From Promethearchaeota archaeon (lineage in GTDB: Archaea > Asgardarchaeota > Thorarchaeia > Thorarchaeales > Thorarchaeaceae): 64,000 nt of DNA. Position numbers and translations under genes: made by a program. Shown here piece by piece: positions 50,643 through 61,210 of this stretch. The stretch spans positions 310,001 to 374,000 of the forward strand of contig WJMJ01000059.1 of assembly GCA_014728035.1 (NCBI GenBank), given 5' to 3'. Every line of letters starts with the position of its first letter. Within the stretch, counting starts at the first letter, position 1. The notes beneath the pieces were generated by a model. That model saw only the letters and a list, made by a program, of their open reading frames with translations, had not been told where the DNA came from and ran no database searches.

Positions 50643-51494
50643 ATGTCTTCGCTGAACAAGAAATCGTTAGTTATTTTGCTCTCACTTACAGTAATCGGAA
50701 TCATTCTGAGTGTGTTCTGGGCATTTTTTGCTTCAAGCTGGAATGATATTACTCCTATTTTCGGCTTACCAACACCATATCATTTCTTACTTGTAGCTTT
50801 TGCAATTCCTATGCTTGGAGGGATTGTTACCGGTTTGATATTTCCAAGAATAATTGCTCCGATATTCAAGAGATTACTTGGATTGAAGATGCGTGGATAC
50901 AAATCTGCGTACCTTCCAGTTCATCATGATAGTCTTAGTCTTCGACGATGGTTTGGGAGAGCTGTACTGACATCTTTGCTTATCCTGGGTCTTTTGGCTG
51001 CTATCATCAATGTGATAGATCCACAGCTATTCATGCCGCCTTCTGAATACGCTGCATTTTTAGCTGAAACTGGTTTACCACAATACACTCCACCAGTTAC
51101 TATCTCTCTTGCTGGATTTCTTTCTCCAATTGCTTTTGGACTTTGGGCAGCATCTTGGGCTTTAGAGGATGCGGGAATTATTCAATACTATCTCCCTGAA
51201 AAAGATGGTATTCTCTACGATATCGAACCAATTCATCATCAATATAGTGGATATCTCAAGGGATATGCTGGATTATCTGCAATCATTTTCTTTGCTTCAA
51301 TTTTCTTTCTATTTGCAGGTCAGGAAGGACTTGTTGAAGTTGCAGCTTTTACGCTCATTATCCCCTTGTTTCTAATTCTTCAGACGATACCAGGTTATAT
51401 TGTATTCACTCGGACAAGCAAGGCATACCTTCGAAAAGGATTACCAAAGGCTGGACCTCTGACAGAATCTGATTTAGGTCTATCAGTTGGTTAA
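50643..51494 (+). CDS. Polytopic membrane protein, unknown
   Basis: 283 residues with six to seven hydrophobic spans; a polar loop (KRLLGLKMRGYKSAYLPVHH) follows the second span. No family recognised. The open frame extends to 50439, but the extra part has odd composition and overlaps the divergent gene; GGTG lies six bases before the ATG at 50643. Confidence 0.75.
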   Translation: MSSLNKKSLVILLSLTVIGIILSVFWAFFASSWNDITPIFGLPTPYHFLLVAFAIPMLGGIVTGLIFPRIIAPIFKRLLGLKMRGYKSAYLPVHHDSLSLRRWFGRAVLTSLLILGLLAAIINVIDPQLFMPPSEYAAFLAETGLPQYTPPVTISLAGFLSPIAFGLWAASWALEDAGIIQYYLPEKDGILYDIEPIHHQYSGYLKGYAGLSAIIFFASIFFLFAGQEGLVEVAAFTLIIPLFLILQTIPGYIVFTRTSKAYLRKGLPKAGPLTESDLGLSVG

Positions 51495-51509
51495 GTCGTA
51501 TTGATTCGG

Positions 51510-52340
51510 TCAACGTGGTAGACTAAATTCCACTTTGACCGAGTCTAATTCATCTCCTATTATTTCAGGTTCAAGAGTACCAAGGTCGTATTTACTTGCT
51601 TGAACTAGATGTTCAATCTGGGTCGGATCCAAGCTCATCATCTGAGCCATTACTGAATCTACTGAAACTGGTTTCCGTCCCACAATGAACGCACCAATTT
51701 CGTGTGTCTTTGGCCCATTCCAACCTTCAACTCCCACTCTTGCATCGATAATACAGAGTTGTGGTTGTACAATACGATTGAAGTCGATTACAATATCTGT
51801 GATTTTTGAATGAAACGATGCCTGTCTCTTTTCTGGCAACAAACCGAATTGATTTTTCAGTGCTCCAGTAATCCATGTTAGATAATGTGTCTTTGCAACA
51901 GGCACTGTGATGAAATAGTGCGGTTTTATCAGTTCTTCTGGAAGCTTCGCTTTTTTGAAATACCGTCCATCAAAATCGGTTTCTATCATTCTTGACTTGC
52001 TTAAATTAACCAATTTGAGATCTTTTTCATCCTCATTATATCTGTCAACTAAATCAGTATAGCCAAATTTTTCGAATGCTTCATCGGCATATTTGCTTTG
52101 GCTGTCTGATTCAATTACTCTAATAGAACTATCAGGTCTCTCTTCAAATAGTATGTGAATAATTGCATCAATAAGTCTAATGTCGGAAACCGAATGTCCT
52201 GTTCCATCTGATATTGTGCAAATATTTGGTTTGATGAGGATTGGAGATGATAACGGTCCAATGCCTCCAATAAGTTCGAGACCCTCTCCTATTATTTCTC
52301 TTAATTTTCCTGTGTGCTTGAGAATTGCGACTCTATTCAT
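51510..52340 (-). CDS. DUF362 protein without ferredoxin domain
   Basis: 276 residues. DUF362 blocks: ILIKPNICTISDGTGHSV (metal- or cluster-linked loop), VPVAKTHYLTWITGALKNQFG and the C-terminal IDARVGVEGWNGPKTHEIG with AFIVGRKPVSVDSVMAQMMSL. Many family members also carry a 4Fe-4S domain; this one does not. Function unknown, with suggestions of metal or cofactor chemistry. GGATTGA lies before the ATG at 52340. Confidence 0.85.
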   Translation of the reverse strand: MNRVAILKHTGKLREIIGEGLELIGGIGPLSSPILIKPNICTISDGTGHSVSDIRLIDAIIHILFEERPDSSIRVIESDSQSKYADEAFEKFGYTDLVDRYNEDEKDLKLVNLSKSRMIETDFDGRYFKKAKLPEELIKPHYFITVPVAKTHYLTWITGALKNQFGLLPEKRQASFHSKITDIVIDFNRIVQPQLCIIDARVGVEGWNGPKTHEIGAFIVGRKPVSVDSVMAQMMSLDPTQIEHLVQASKYDLGTLEPEIIGDELDSVKVEFSLPR

Positions 52341-52521
52341 TGTATTCAATCCTAATGAGTGGGATTATGTATGTAAGTGCTGTTATTTCGAAGCCAACCA
52401 TGAGAATGGCTGAGAGTCCGGGAATTATAGTCCTTTGTGGTGATATTAATTGATATCAGGTTCGTGTAACCTCTTGAGATATTTGAATGAGTATCTATTT
52501 TGGTTAGCTGAATCTGTCTTA

Positions 52522-55500
52522 TTAGTCATAAGATATTGAATCATCAGTGTGCGTTTCATCTTCATCAACTGGTTTGATTAGATCTTTCTTAATGGCTTCC
52601 ATAATGAGATAGTAGACACGTCCTTCCTCGATACCACACATTGCCATCTTCTTCGCAAGTTCGTCAAGTTCAAGACCGCTGTCATCAGCAGTGCCAGCAC
52701 CTAACTCGAGACATTTCATACCTCTTGGAATTTCCTTATCCGCATCAAGTTTGTATCTATTTAGTAATGAGCCATCAAGGATTTCGTTGAACAATTCATC
52801 AAATGCATCCTGTGTTTCTAGATCAAGAATCTCTGCTGGAGTAATTCTGAAGAACTCGTCAAATTGTTCACCTACCGCCTCTCCGAATTCAATCATCTTC
52901 TCCCGATGATACATTGAGGGGCTTTTTACTGTGATAAATGCACAGACCAGAGTTTCAGTAGAAATCACTCTGATAATATCTGACACTGGTATTAGTGCAT
53001 CTGTTGGAATCAGACTGTCTTGTTCGACTTCCATTCTAAACTGAGTTACGGCTGTAATGAATGCTGAAATCATAGCCTCGTCGAAACCCCCTCTGAGGAA
53101 CTTAGAATAGACAGGTAGTCCGCTTGATCTATGAAGCACTAATACCCCGATTAAGTTGTGCAGGTCGTCAAATTGACGTTTGACTGCTTGATTTCTGAGA
53201 ATTTGCGCTCGTCTTCTCCTGTCATAAATCTTGTAACCTACTACAAGTGCAAGTGGACCTCCTATTACAAGAGCAATAATTGGCGACCAACTGACCACAA
53301 CTGCTGTTAGCCTTGCATTGTCATTGTACCTAGGTACCAGACTTGTTTCAAAGTATGTGTCCTCTAAAGTATGAAATTCCTTATCAACGAATATCCGAAT
53401 AGAATATGTCTCTTCTCCATAAGCAATTGGCATCGTTATTGTTGTAGTATAGACACCTGCTTCTTCTTCAGTCATTTGAATTAGCGATTGTGGGTCGTTA
53501 TCATCAAGCGATATTCCACATGTAACTTCTGCTCCAATTACTGGATTTCCTGTGTCACTCTCAATGAGTTTGATTCTGACTTCAAAATCCATACCCTCCA
53601 TTGCACTCAATGATGACAGAACATCTATTTCAATAGGTACTTGAATGACTGTATAATCAATTAGAAATCTCTGAGATTCAAATCCCTCTCTTTCAAAACG
53701 AATTGTGGTCTGGTATCTCCCTAATGCGATTGGCACTAATTTGATACCATAGCTTCCATTCTCGAAGCTAAATACCTCAAGCCAATCTGTAGAGTTTCCC
53801 AGAAGCACAGTTGAAGCTCCTTGGATTCGAGTATCGTTAGATGAAATGATGTAATCTTCAATCCACGTGTAATCTCGCCCATATACAATCTGGCCCAAAT
53901 CAATATCTTGAATCGAATCAGTTTCGATGTTGCGTACTTCAAGAATGAATTGTTTTGACTTGCTCTGGTAATTATCTTTTGAAGCGGATATTGTAAATGT
54001 CCATGTTCCAGTAGAGGTTGCGGTTATTTCTATACAGTAAAGTCCCGTGTCTTCGAAAATTGTGATGACCAATCCATCAAGGTCTGTAGTGTAGATATTG
54101 AGTTGAGCATCAGTAATGTTCTGAATCAAATCGGTACGTGAATACTGCACTAAAATATCGTGTGACTCTTTGTATCTAATCGATGCTGAAGTATCTCCAA
54201 TGAATGAAAGAGCTGTTGGAATCTCGGTTACTATGAGGCTGAATCCAACTGTTGCATTCTCATAATTTGATTGTACTGCTCTGAATGCAAGTGTATATGC
54301 TCCGATTGTGCTTGGTATTATTGTCACGTTATACTTGCCTGAACCCAGTGGAATCACATCAGAGAAGTTAAGACTACCAGGTGGGTCTAAAACTATGATT
54401 GTAGCTAAATCAAGCGTATTCATGTCTTCGTCAGTGAATATCATCTGTAACGTGTATGTCTGATCCAAAGCTATTGTTTTGCTTCCTGTATTTACCGTAA
54501 GTATTGAGGGAATATCATTGACCGTCAATGTGAATGTGATTGTTCTCGTCAAATAGTTAGTCCGATTTGCTTGAAACAGAATTGAATAAGTCGCTGTGAG
54601 ATTTGGTCTAAGTGTGACTTTATACCGTCCGTCACCGAGGGGAATTGCATCATCAATACTCATACCCCCTTCTGGATCTATACTTAGAACTGAGATATTT
54701 GCGCTGTCAAGACCATACCCTGTGTTGTTAGTGTATTGAATAATGATAGAAAAATTCTCTCCATACTGTATCATTGCAGAAGTACCATTCAGGATTTGTA
54801 TCTTAGTTCCAATAGACTCCACAATTACTGAAAATGATGTTACCTGACTCTGATAGTTCGAGAGATTAGCAGCCAATGTTACCAAGTAACTTCCGGATTG
54901 ATTTGCAATCACAGTGATGGTATAGTTTCCATTATCACTTTCGCTGATTGACATATCTAATCCAGAATACGAATTAACTAGACTTAGTGTAGCTCCTTCT
55001 AATCCATTATCCTCAAGGTCTGTGAATGAAGCTTGTACATTAAGCACATCCGAAATAGCAATAGTAGCACTTGTTACATTAACAATGAGAGATGTTGGAA
55101 CTTCAGAACCCGTCAAGGTGAATGTGGTTGTTTGGGTGACATGATTTGTGATATTTGCTCTGATTACAATAGTGAATGTTTCTGTATTTTGTGGGGACAG
55201 GTATATCGAGTAATAGCCATCTGTAATATCACTAAAAGTTCCATATGTCAAACCTATGGACGGCGAAACTTCCACTATAGCTACCGTTGCATTTTCCAAT
55301 CCAGAACCAGTGCCATTTAGATAGTGAACGACTAGATTATACGACTGATTGACTTGTACTATTCCTGAGGTACCATTGGCTCGAAGAAGTGAGGATGCTT
55401 TTGGCTCAAATATTAATGAGAATGAGGTAACACCGTCAACGTAATTGGATAAATCAGCAGCCACCTTTATGAGATATGTTCCCTGAAGATTTGCACTCAG

Positions 55501-58500
55501 AGTGAGTGTATAGTCACCATCTGATAATTCTGCAATTATCACACTGATATTTGCCGGTTGGTCAATAATGCTGACTAGTGCCCCGTCTAGACCATTTGCA
55601 TATTTATCTGCAAAGGAAACTTGGACATTAATCGAATCGTAAACTGGTAATGTTGCACTTGTAATGTTCACTGTTAGAGTTGTAGGAATTTCAGAACCAC
55701 TTAGGGTGAAGGTTAGAATTTTCGTCGCATGATTTAGACGTTCTGCTGTAATCTCTATTGTGAATGTGTTTTTGTTTTCAGGGGTTAGTAGAATATCGTA
55801 GTATCCATTATAGAGATGTGAAAATGAGGTATTTGTTAATCCTGTGGACGGTGTGATGCTTGTAATTTGGATATTTGCATCATCAAGACCAGATCCAGTA
55901 CTATTCGTATATCGGACAACTAGTCTATACTCATCGAGTATCTCTACTATTCCTGATGTACCATTGACACTCTGAAAGATGGTCCCTATTGGATTAACTG
56001 TTAGCGAAAATGATGCATAACTTATCTCGTAATTAGTTCGGTTTGCTGAGAACCTTAAGATATAGGTTCCAACCAATGAGGACTGAATTGAAATTGAATA
56101 GTTACCATTCGTTTCCTCTTGAATGTTTATGGAAACTTCTGTAGGTTGATCTATTACTGAGATTGTTGCCGAATCGAGCCCATTTGAATATACGTCTTCA
56201 TAAGATGCTTGAACAAATAGCGTGTCTGTGAGACCCATACTTACCGATGAAACATTTAGCGTAAGTGAAGTCTGAACTGGGGTGACCGCTAAAACAAAGG
56301 TAGTTGTCTGTGTTTCATGATTGGTTTTATTGGCACGTATCGTAAAGGTATACGTTTCGACCTGTGTTGGAGTTAACTCAATAGAATAGTATCCATTTGT
56401 ATCATCAACAAAAGTACCATAGGTCACTCCTGAGCTAGGTGACATTGAGGTTATCTGAACAGTAGCTCCTTCCATACCATGTCCAGTTGAATTCTCATAA
56501 AATACTGTGAAGTGGTAGCTCTGAAACACCTCTTGTATATCTGAGGTTCCATTCATACTAGTCAAGTCTGTATTTATTTTGACCACAATAAGAGTAAATG
56601 TTTCTTGAGTTGTTTCGTAGTAATCTTTCACTCCTGATAGGGTAACTGTATAGGTACCTGTTTGGAGAGTGGAAACGATCAGCGTATAGTTACCATCTCC
56701 ATGATCATTTGTGGTTCCTTGATTTAATCCTCCTGATGGTCCCGAATAGCTCATCTGGATATTCGCACCACTAATTCCGGTTCCATTTTCAAAAGCATAT
56801 GTCAAATCTATTGTTTCATCCATAAACACTTCAGTTTCAACTGGCTCGGAACCAACGTTAGTAAGTGTAAATACTGTTGGATATATTGACTCTATGATGA
56901 ATTGGCAACTGACCGAATCATAGTATGGTTGTGAGGCATTTACTACCACTGTAAATTGACCGTTGGACTCGAGTGAGGTATCAAAGCTTCCCTCCCACCA
57001 ATTTCTTAATAGATTTGGTTCGAAATTAACCGTACTTCCTGACCAATTGCCCTTGATTGTAGCTGCATCATTCATCAAATATTGACCATTATCTGCATCC
57101 AAAAATTGAATGAAGTTTGTCACAACTAACCCATGTTCTGTTTCAATTAGAGAATTGGCCGGGGTCAAAGTTGTTGCATGATACAACTCTAATAGTGCAA
57201 TTCCATAAGCCACCTCGGTTCCATTATTCCAGATGTAATCATAGAACCATTGCCCAGCTGTTGTATTTATGCCACCTAAAGTCCATGAGCTTGTGTTCAC
57301 TTTGTAATCTACCTCATTAGTAATAGAATCATCCGCCCATATTGTTCCATTTGGCATTATGAGTGAAACATTGACTGAATCATGCAGAAGGGGTTGATAT
57401 GTGCCATGACTTATTTCTATGGTTGCTCTGGTTTCGTTTCCGCTTCTGAATGTTGAAGTATTTTCCCATTGTCCCAAAGAGTTGTCATATTTTTGAACTG
57501 TTGCATTTGCAGCATAATTAGGTGAATCAATTATAATCTCCCACCAACCTAATCTGCTGATTAATGATGTGGGAATAGCAATTTCTCCATTTGTAATTGT
57601 ACACTGTGAAGTGACATCGTTTAGAAATGGGTCATATATTGTAGCATTCTCCCAATCTATTGGGTAATACAGAAATAGCTCTTGATCTTCATATGTGCTC
57701 GTAGAACCAAGATAGAAATAGAATTCGTTATCTGAGCTAGAACCAGGTTCTATAGAATATGTAACACCCGGTTTTGAGTTATCTGTTGTCCATGAGGAAT
57801 TTGTAAATCTGTGATTCAGTAGTCTTGATTCGTAATCGTATGATATGCTTGCATTGGATGATACTGTGATGTTGACTGGTGAATCGGTCCAAAAATTGTC
57901 GGCATATATCGTAGCATTTCCAATTCCTGATGCTCCTTCTATACTTGTAGAATTGGTATTTGCTTCAAATTGGAGATTGACACTCTCCGGGGTTGGTGCT
58001 GTTTCTCCAATCAAATGTACATTATCTAGATGAACTGTGATATATGCTGCGTTATCCAATCCATCTGCAACTGAGTCATTATCAAGGTCTTCTGCTCCAT
58101 TAAGATTCATTGTTTCATCGATTTCCAAGGCAATCTTGAAATCGAAATCACCAATTTCTGAAACTGTGAAGTCAATATCTCCTGTATTATACCATGTTCC
58201 CCTAGAAGTAAGTGTGGTCAGACTTTGATTCCATATAGCGGTATTATTTACATATGCTACTATTGAACAGTTACCAGAAAGTGAATCTCCACCTGGTTTT
58301 TCTAAGGGGCCCCGCAAATAGAAATAATCGAAGTTTAATGTGAAATTTTGGATTGTAGGAGTGTTTTGAATCGTTTGCATCCAATTTATCCAAGTTCCAG
58401 CAAAATGGTCATACTTTGTTCCTTGGTTCTTATATGCACCTTGATTTTCCAAAATCACATATACTGGATTGGTTGAGTCGTATGATGCTACTTGAGTCTG

Positions 58501-58983
58501 TGAAGGATCCGTATTGGAGCTGTAGGCATCCCATCCAAATGGATAATGACTCACAGAACCACTTGGATTGTAATTATAACCCGGTATGCCTTCATCAAAA
58601 GTCCCATTGTCTGCATAGAGCCGTTCAAGATTCCATAAGTTAATCTCTGCAAGACTTGCTTTCCAATTGTTATCCGTGTCGATTGGAAGCTCGAAGATTT
58701 CATTAAAGCCGGGTGCGGTAATCGTGCTGATAGTCCCTGTTGTGTAATAGCCTATAGTTTCCACTAATGCTGGTTCTAAAACTCCTGTCTTCAAACCACC
58801 CTCTGCTAAGAACCTCTCTGGGATGACCCCTTCTCTGTTTCCGCTGTCCGGCACAATCCTCTCTGAAAGTACCTTTTCCGTGAAATCATCTTGCTCGTCT
58901 TCCAATGTGGGATGTCCCACAAAGGCTGAAGCCACCAATAGAAACACCAAGGCAAGAACAGGGGTCATGCGAATTAATCGCAT
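52522..58983 (-). CDS. Giant cell-surface protein: Ig-like repeat stalk, one membrane span, cytoplasmic longin-like/HTH tail
   Basis: 2,153 residues. A signal peptide (MRLIRMTPVLALVFLLVASA) is followed by a large exported domain (~25-700) rich in Tyr, Asn and Trp. About 12 Ig-like repeats of ~99 residues follow (~700-1890); neighbours alternate in type, and each has a GxxxAxxxI-like block and a GxYxxxL block, with many N-x-S/T sequons. One span (~1892-1914) and an RRRR stop-transfer come next. The inside tail (~239 residues) has a longin/roadblock-like domain (IGVLVLHRSSGLPVYSKFL) and a final helix-turn-helix-like region. GAGGTGA lies six bases before the ATG. It looks like a receptor or adhesin that could signal to small GTPases; this is inference. 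Confidence 0.9.
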   Translation of the reverse strand: MRLIRMTPVLALVFLLVASAFVGHPTLEDEQDDFTEKVLSERIVPDSGNREGVIPERFLAEGGLKTGVLEPALVETIGYYTTGTISTITAPGFNEIFELPIDTDNNWKASLAEINLWNLERLYADNGTFDEGIPGYNYNPSGSVSHYPFGWDAYSSNTDPSQTQVASYDSTNPVYVILENQGAYKNQGTKYDHFAGTWINWMQTIQNTPTIQNFTLNFDYFYLRGPLEKPGGDSLSGNCSIVAYVNNTAIWNQSLTTLTSRGTWYNTGDIDFTVSEIGDFDFKIALEIDETMNLNGAEDLDNDSVADGLDNAAYITVHLDNVHLIGETAPTPESVNLQFEANTNSTSIEGASGIGNATIYADNFWTDSPVNITVSSNASISYDYESRLLNHRFTNSSWTTDNSKPGVTYSIEPGSSSDNEFYFYLGSTSTYEDQELFLYYPIDWENATIYDPFLNDVTSQCTITNGEIAIPTSLISRLGWWEIIIDSPNYAANATVQKYDNSLGQWENTSTFRSGNETRATIEISHGTYQPLLHDSVNVSLIMPNGTIWADDSITNEVDYKVNTSSWTLGGINTTAGQWFYDYIWNNGTEVAYGIALLELYHATTLTPANSLIETEHGLVVTNFIQFLDADNGQYLMNDAATIKGNWSGSTVNFEPNLLRNWWEGSFDTSLESNGQFTVVVNASQPYYDSVSCQFIIESIYPTVFTLTNVGSEPVETEVFMDETIDLTYAFENGTGISGANIQMSYSGPSGGLNQGTTNDHGDGNYTLIVSTLQTGTYTVTLSGVKDYYETTQETFTLIVVKINTDLTSMNGTSDIQEVFQSYHFTVFYENSTGHGMEGATVQITSMSPSSGVTYGTFVDDTNGYYSIELTPTQVETYTFTIRANKTNHETQTTTFVLAVTPVQTSLTLNVSSVSMGLTDTLFVQASYEDVYSNGLDSATISVIDQPTEVSINIQEETNGNYSISIQSSLVGTYILRFSANRTNYEISYASFSLTVNPIGTIFQSVNGTSGIVEILDEYRLVVRYTNSTGSGLDDANIQITSITPSTGLTNTSFSHLYNGYYDILLTPENKNTFTIEITAERLNHATKILTFTLSGSEIPTTLTVNITSATLPVYDSINVQVSFADKYANGLDGALVSIIDQPANISVIIAELSDGDYTLTLSANLQGTYLIKVAADLSNYVDGVTSFSLIFEPKASSLLRANGTSGIVQVNQSYNLVVHYLNGTGSGLENATVAIVEVSPSIGLTYGTFSDITDGYYSIYLSPQNTETFTIVIRANITNHVTQTTTFTLTGSEVPTSLIVNVTSATIAISDVLNVQASFTDLEDNGLEGATLSLVNSYSGLDMSISESDNGNYTITVIANQSGSYLVTLAANLSNYQSQVTSFSVIVESIGTKIQILNGTSAMIQYGENFSIIIQYTNNTGYGLDSANISVLSIDPEGGMSIDDAIPLGDGRYKVTLRPNLTATYSILFQANRTNYLTRTITFTLTVNDIPSILTVNTGSKTIALDQTYTLQMIFTDEDMNTLDLATIIVLDPPGSLNFSDVIPLGSGKYNVTIIPSTIGAYTLAFRAVQSNYENATVGFSLIVTEIPTALSFIGDTSASIRYKESHDILVQYSRTDLIQNITDAQLNIYTTDLDGLVITIFEDTGLYCIEITATSTGTWTFTISASKDNYQSKSKQFILEVRNIETDSIQDIDLGQIVYGRDYTWIEDYIISSNDTRIQGASTVLLGNSTDWLEVFSFENGSYGIKLVPIALGRYQTTIRFEREGFESQRFLIDYTVIQVPIEIDVLSSLSAMEGMDFEVRIKLIESDTGNPVIGAEVTCGISLDDNDPQSLIQMTEEEAGVYTTTITMPIAYGEETYSIRIFVDKEFHTLEDTYFETSLVPRYNDNARLTAVVVSWSPIIALVIGGPLALVVGYKIYDRRRRAQILRNQAVKRQFDDLHNLIGVLVLHRSSGLPVYSKFLRGGFDEAMISAFITAVTQFRMEVEQDSLIPTDALIPVSDIIRVISTETLVCAFITVKSPSMYHREKMIEFGEAVGEQFDEFFRITPAEILDLETQDAFDELFNEILDGSLLNRYKLDADKEIPRGMKCLELGAGTADDSGLELDELAKKMAMCGIEEGRVYYLIMEAIKKDLIKPVDEDETHTDDSISYD

Positions 58984-59122
58984 CCTGTTTCACCTCTTTT
59001 TACCTGATTGTGGCTATATTCTTTTGATAGCCACGATGCACACCAATGATAACAATAGGTATTTTCTAATATAATAGTTGTGAGAATATTTTACGCCTTT
59101 GAATGTGGCAAATCTGCTTCTT

Positions 59123-59341
59123 TTAGATGAGGTCTATACAATCAATAACAGAGGCTACCACCTTGAATGCTTCAGAACTAATCCAGTCTCCGTGGATATA
59201 GACTTTATTTCCAATAATGGAAACAAACTTGTCTTGATCGTCTGGATTTTTGTATATAGCAATTCCACCATCCTCTTCTCGTTTGACATAGATTTTGTAA
59301 GTCCCACCTGACTCGTTATTCTTGATAGATATCTCTTTCAC
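59123..59341 (-). CDS. Small protein, unknown
   Basis: 72 residues, polar, with alternating strand-like pattern (GTYKIYVKREEDGGIAIYK, KVYIHGDWI). It fits a single beta-rich domain. Upstream lies the glycosidase-like gene on the same strand, 94 bases away. No ribosome site is obvious and no family is recognised. Confidence 0.52.
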   Translation of the reverse strand: MKEISIKNNESGGTYKIYVKREEDGGIAIYKNPDDQDKFVSIIGNKVYIHGDWISSEAFKVVASVIDCIDLI

Positions 59342-59434
59342 TATTTCACGCTCAGACTATCGTATTCAGTACTAGCAGTCTTTCATTCTATATTAGATAT
59401 TTCCTGTTGAACACACTTTTGTGTTAATTGATGG

Positions 59435-60628
59435 TTATTTTCTTCTTTTGGATGCTAATGCTATTGCCGCAGAAAATCCACCTATGATAGCTATCAGAAT
59501 TATGAGTGTATAATTTGGCAAGTTTCCATTGTCTTTTATTGTCGCTTTGAATGCGGAGGTAGCTTCAGTGTAGAATGGTGCGGTACTGTCACCAGATAAA
59601 GCGTCTATTAAGAGGCTATCATTATTCTCTGGCTCGTTTAACTCAAAGATACTAAAACCTGAAATATTGTTCAGCCTCCCATATCGGATTTTATTCACTA
59701 TCTCAGTAGCAACTTGTTCCTGTGTAATTGTTTCTTCTTGCCAGACACCAGAATACCATCCTAATCCCATGAATGTCTGTTCAACTACTTCTTCTGGAAA
59801 TGTGTTCCAGATGTCTACTTCTCCCTTCCACCAATCTGTATCAAAACAGTATTCCATTGATATGTGATAGTCCAGCTGCTCATTTGCAATCCAATCTACA
59901 GGATCCTGTTGGACTCCAAAACAGGTTGGATATCCATCATGGTTGTAACCAGCTTTATTCCAGCGATTTACAGAATCTGTTTCATATTCATTGAACCAGT
60001 CTATATACCATTGTGGAAGTTGATCTTCAGATGCACGAATCTCTCCAGAAAGTGGCCAGCCTGCAGTTGTTAAGAATTTATCTGGAAATAAATTAGATAT
60101 TTCCACTTTTGCCTGACCAATCAAATCACTTATCGCATTCATTTGAGTCGAGTTGACAGTTTCAAGTTCTTTTGAACGAATATAATCGAAATGAATCCCA
60201 TCAAGTTTTGGATATGTGGTTAAAAGTTGCTTTACCCAGCTGATTTGTTGAATCTGTTCCGTTTCATTGGTGAAATCAGCTGCAACCCCCTTCAGACGAT
60301 AGAGATTTGCAATCCATGCATGAACACTAAGACCATCAGCACTCAGCACATCAAGCATCACTGCGAAATCGTTTGGATCTGACCACCCTTTATTACCCCC
60401 GATGGGTGGTGCAATAAGGAATACTGTATTTAGATTTGCAGTACGAATTTTATTGATGGTATCATTTCGTATATTGTCAGAGTTAAATGCATAATCGTTG
60501 AGCCAGACTGCACGAGTTTCAATAGTTTGATTTGCAAAATTATGTTCTCCATTGGTTGGCATGAATGATATGCAAACTGTAATTAAACAAAAATAGACAA
60601 GTTGTTTCTTTGTAATTTGACAAATCAT
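59435..60628 (-). CDS. Exported, membrane-anchored glycosidase-like protein (GHL10/DUF187-like)
   Basis: 397 residues. A signal peptide (hydrophobic core VYFCLITVCISFM) precedes a TIM-barrel-like domain that starts ETRAVWLNDYAF and has DGIHFDYIRS and KFLTTAGWPLSGE, blocks seen in glycosyl-hydrolase-like 10 proteins. A C-terminal span with a Lys/Arg end (YTLIILIAIIGGFSAAIALA) should anchor it. Expected role: attack on a surface or environmental polysaccharide; substrate unknown. AGGA and GAGGGA precede the ATG. It may be part of the same surface gene group as the giant protein next to it. Confidence 0.8.
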   Translation of the reverse strand: MICQITKKQLVYFCLITVCISFMPTNGEHNFANQTIETRAVWLNDYAFNSDNIRNDTINKIRTANLNTVFLIAPPIGGNKGWSDPNDFAVMLDVLSADGLSVHAWIANLYRLKGVAADFTNETEQIQQISWVKQLLTTYPKLDGIHFDYIRSKELETVNSTQMNAISDLIGQAKVEISNLFPDKFLTTAGWPLSGEIRASEDQLPQWYIDWFNEYETDSVNRWNKAGYNHDGYPTCFGVQQDPVDWIANEQLDYHISMEYCFDTDWWKGEVDIWNTFPEEVVEQTFMGLGWYSGVWQEETITQEQVATEIVNKIRYGRLNNISGFSIFELNEPENNDSLLIDALSGDSTAPFYTEATSAFKATIKDNGNLPNYTLIILIAIIGGFSAAIALASKRRK

Positions 60629-60744
60629 TCCTGTCCCTCAGCGAACAACTCTCTCTATTGTTTTTAAAAACAATGCTAGTTCTTCTGAGCCTTCAAATAG
60701 AAGAACTTCGATAGCATCAAGAGATTACTTTGTCTGGATCTTGA

Positions 60745-61194
60745 TTAAGCAAGTCCTTTCCAAATTCGAATAACCTCTGCCCATAGAAAGGCACAACCCG
60801 AAATGCCTAGGACGAGGGCGAAAACATTGTGAGTACTATAGTCAAATCTGACAATTGCAACATAGATTACAAGAACTATGGTCAAGAATACCGCATAGAA
60901 CAAAGTTCGGGGAACAATCTTCTCCTTCAGGAATAGGAAGTTATCCAAGAATCCTATGTCTGCTTTAGGATCTATCTGATATTCGCCATGAACATCCTTT
61001 ACCACCAGCTTGTGGTCTTTGAGTTTATCAAGATGGTAAAGAGCTACACTGGGACTACTCAGGTCAAGATGACGAGCCAGCTCTCTGGGCCCTATGGGCC
61101 TCTTGATACTTAGTATGGTGACCAAGACCTTCCAAGTTGTTTCACCTAATTCAAAGACCAATGAAATATCCAATTCATCATCATCTTTGGTCAT
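60745..61194 (-). CDS. Winged-helix protein with two membrane spans
   Basis: 149 residues. An N-terminal winged-helix region (TTWKVLVTILSIKRPIGPRE, LARHLDLSSPSVALYHLDKL) is followed by two spans (FYAVFLTIVLVIYVAIV and VFALVLGISGCAFLWAEVI). It is likely a membrane-tethered regulator. GGTGA lies upstream of the ATG at 61194. It starts 16 bases after the large membrane gene and should be cotranscribed with it. Confidence 0.8.
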   Translation of the reverse strand: MTKDDDELDISLVFELGETTWKVLVTILSIKRPIGPRELARHLDLSSPSVALYHLDKLKDHKLVVKDVHGEYQIDPKADIGFLDNFLFLKEKIVPRTLFYAVFLTIVLVIYVAIVRFDYSTHNVFALVLGISGCAFLWAEVIRIWKGLA

Positions 61195-61210
61195 CTCTAT
61201 CACCTTATCA

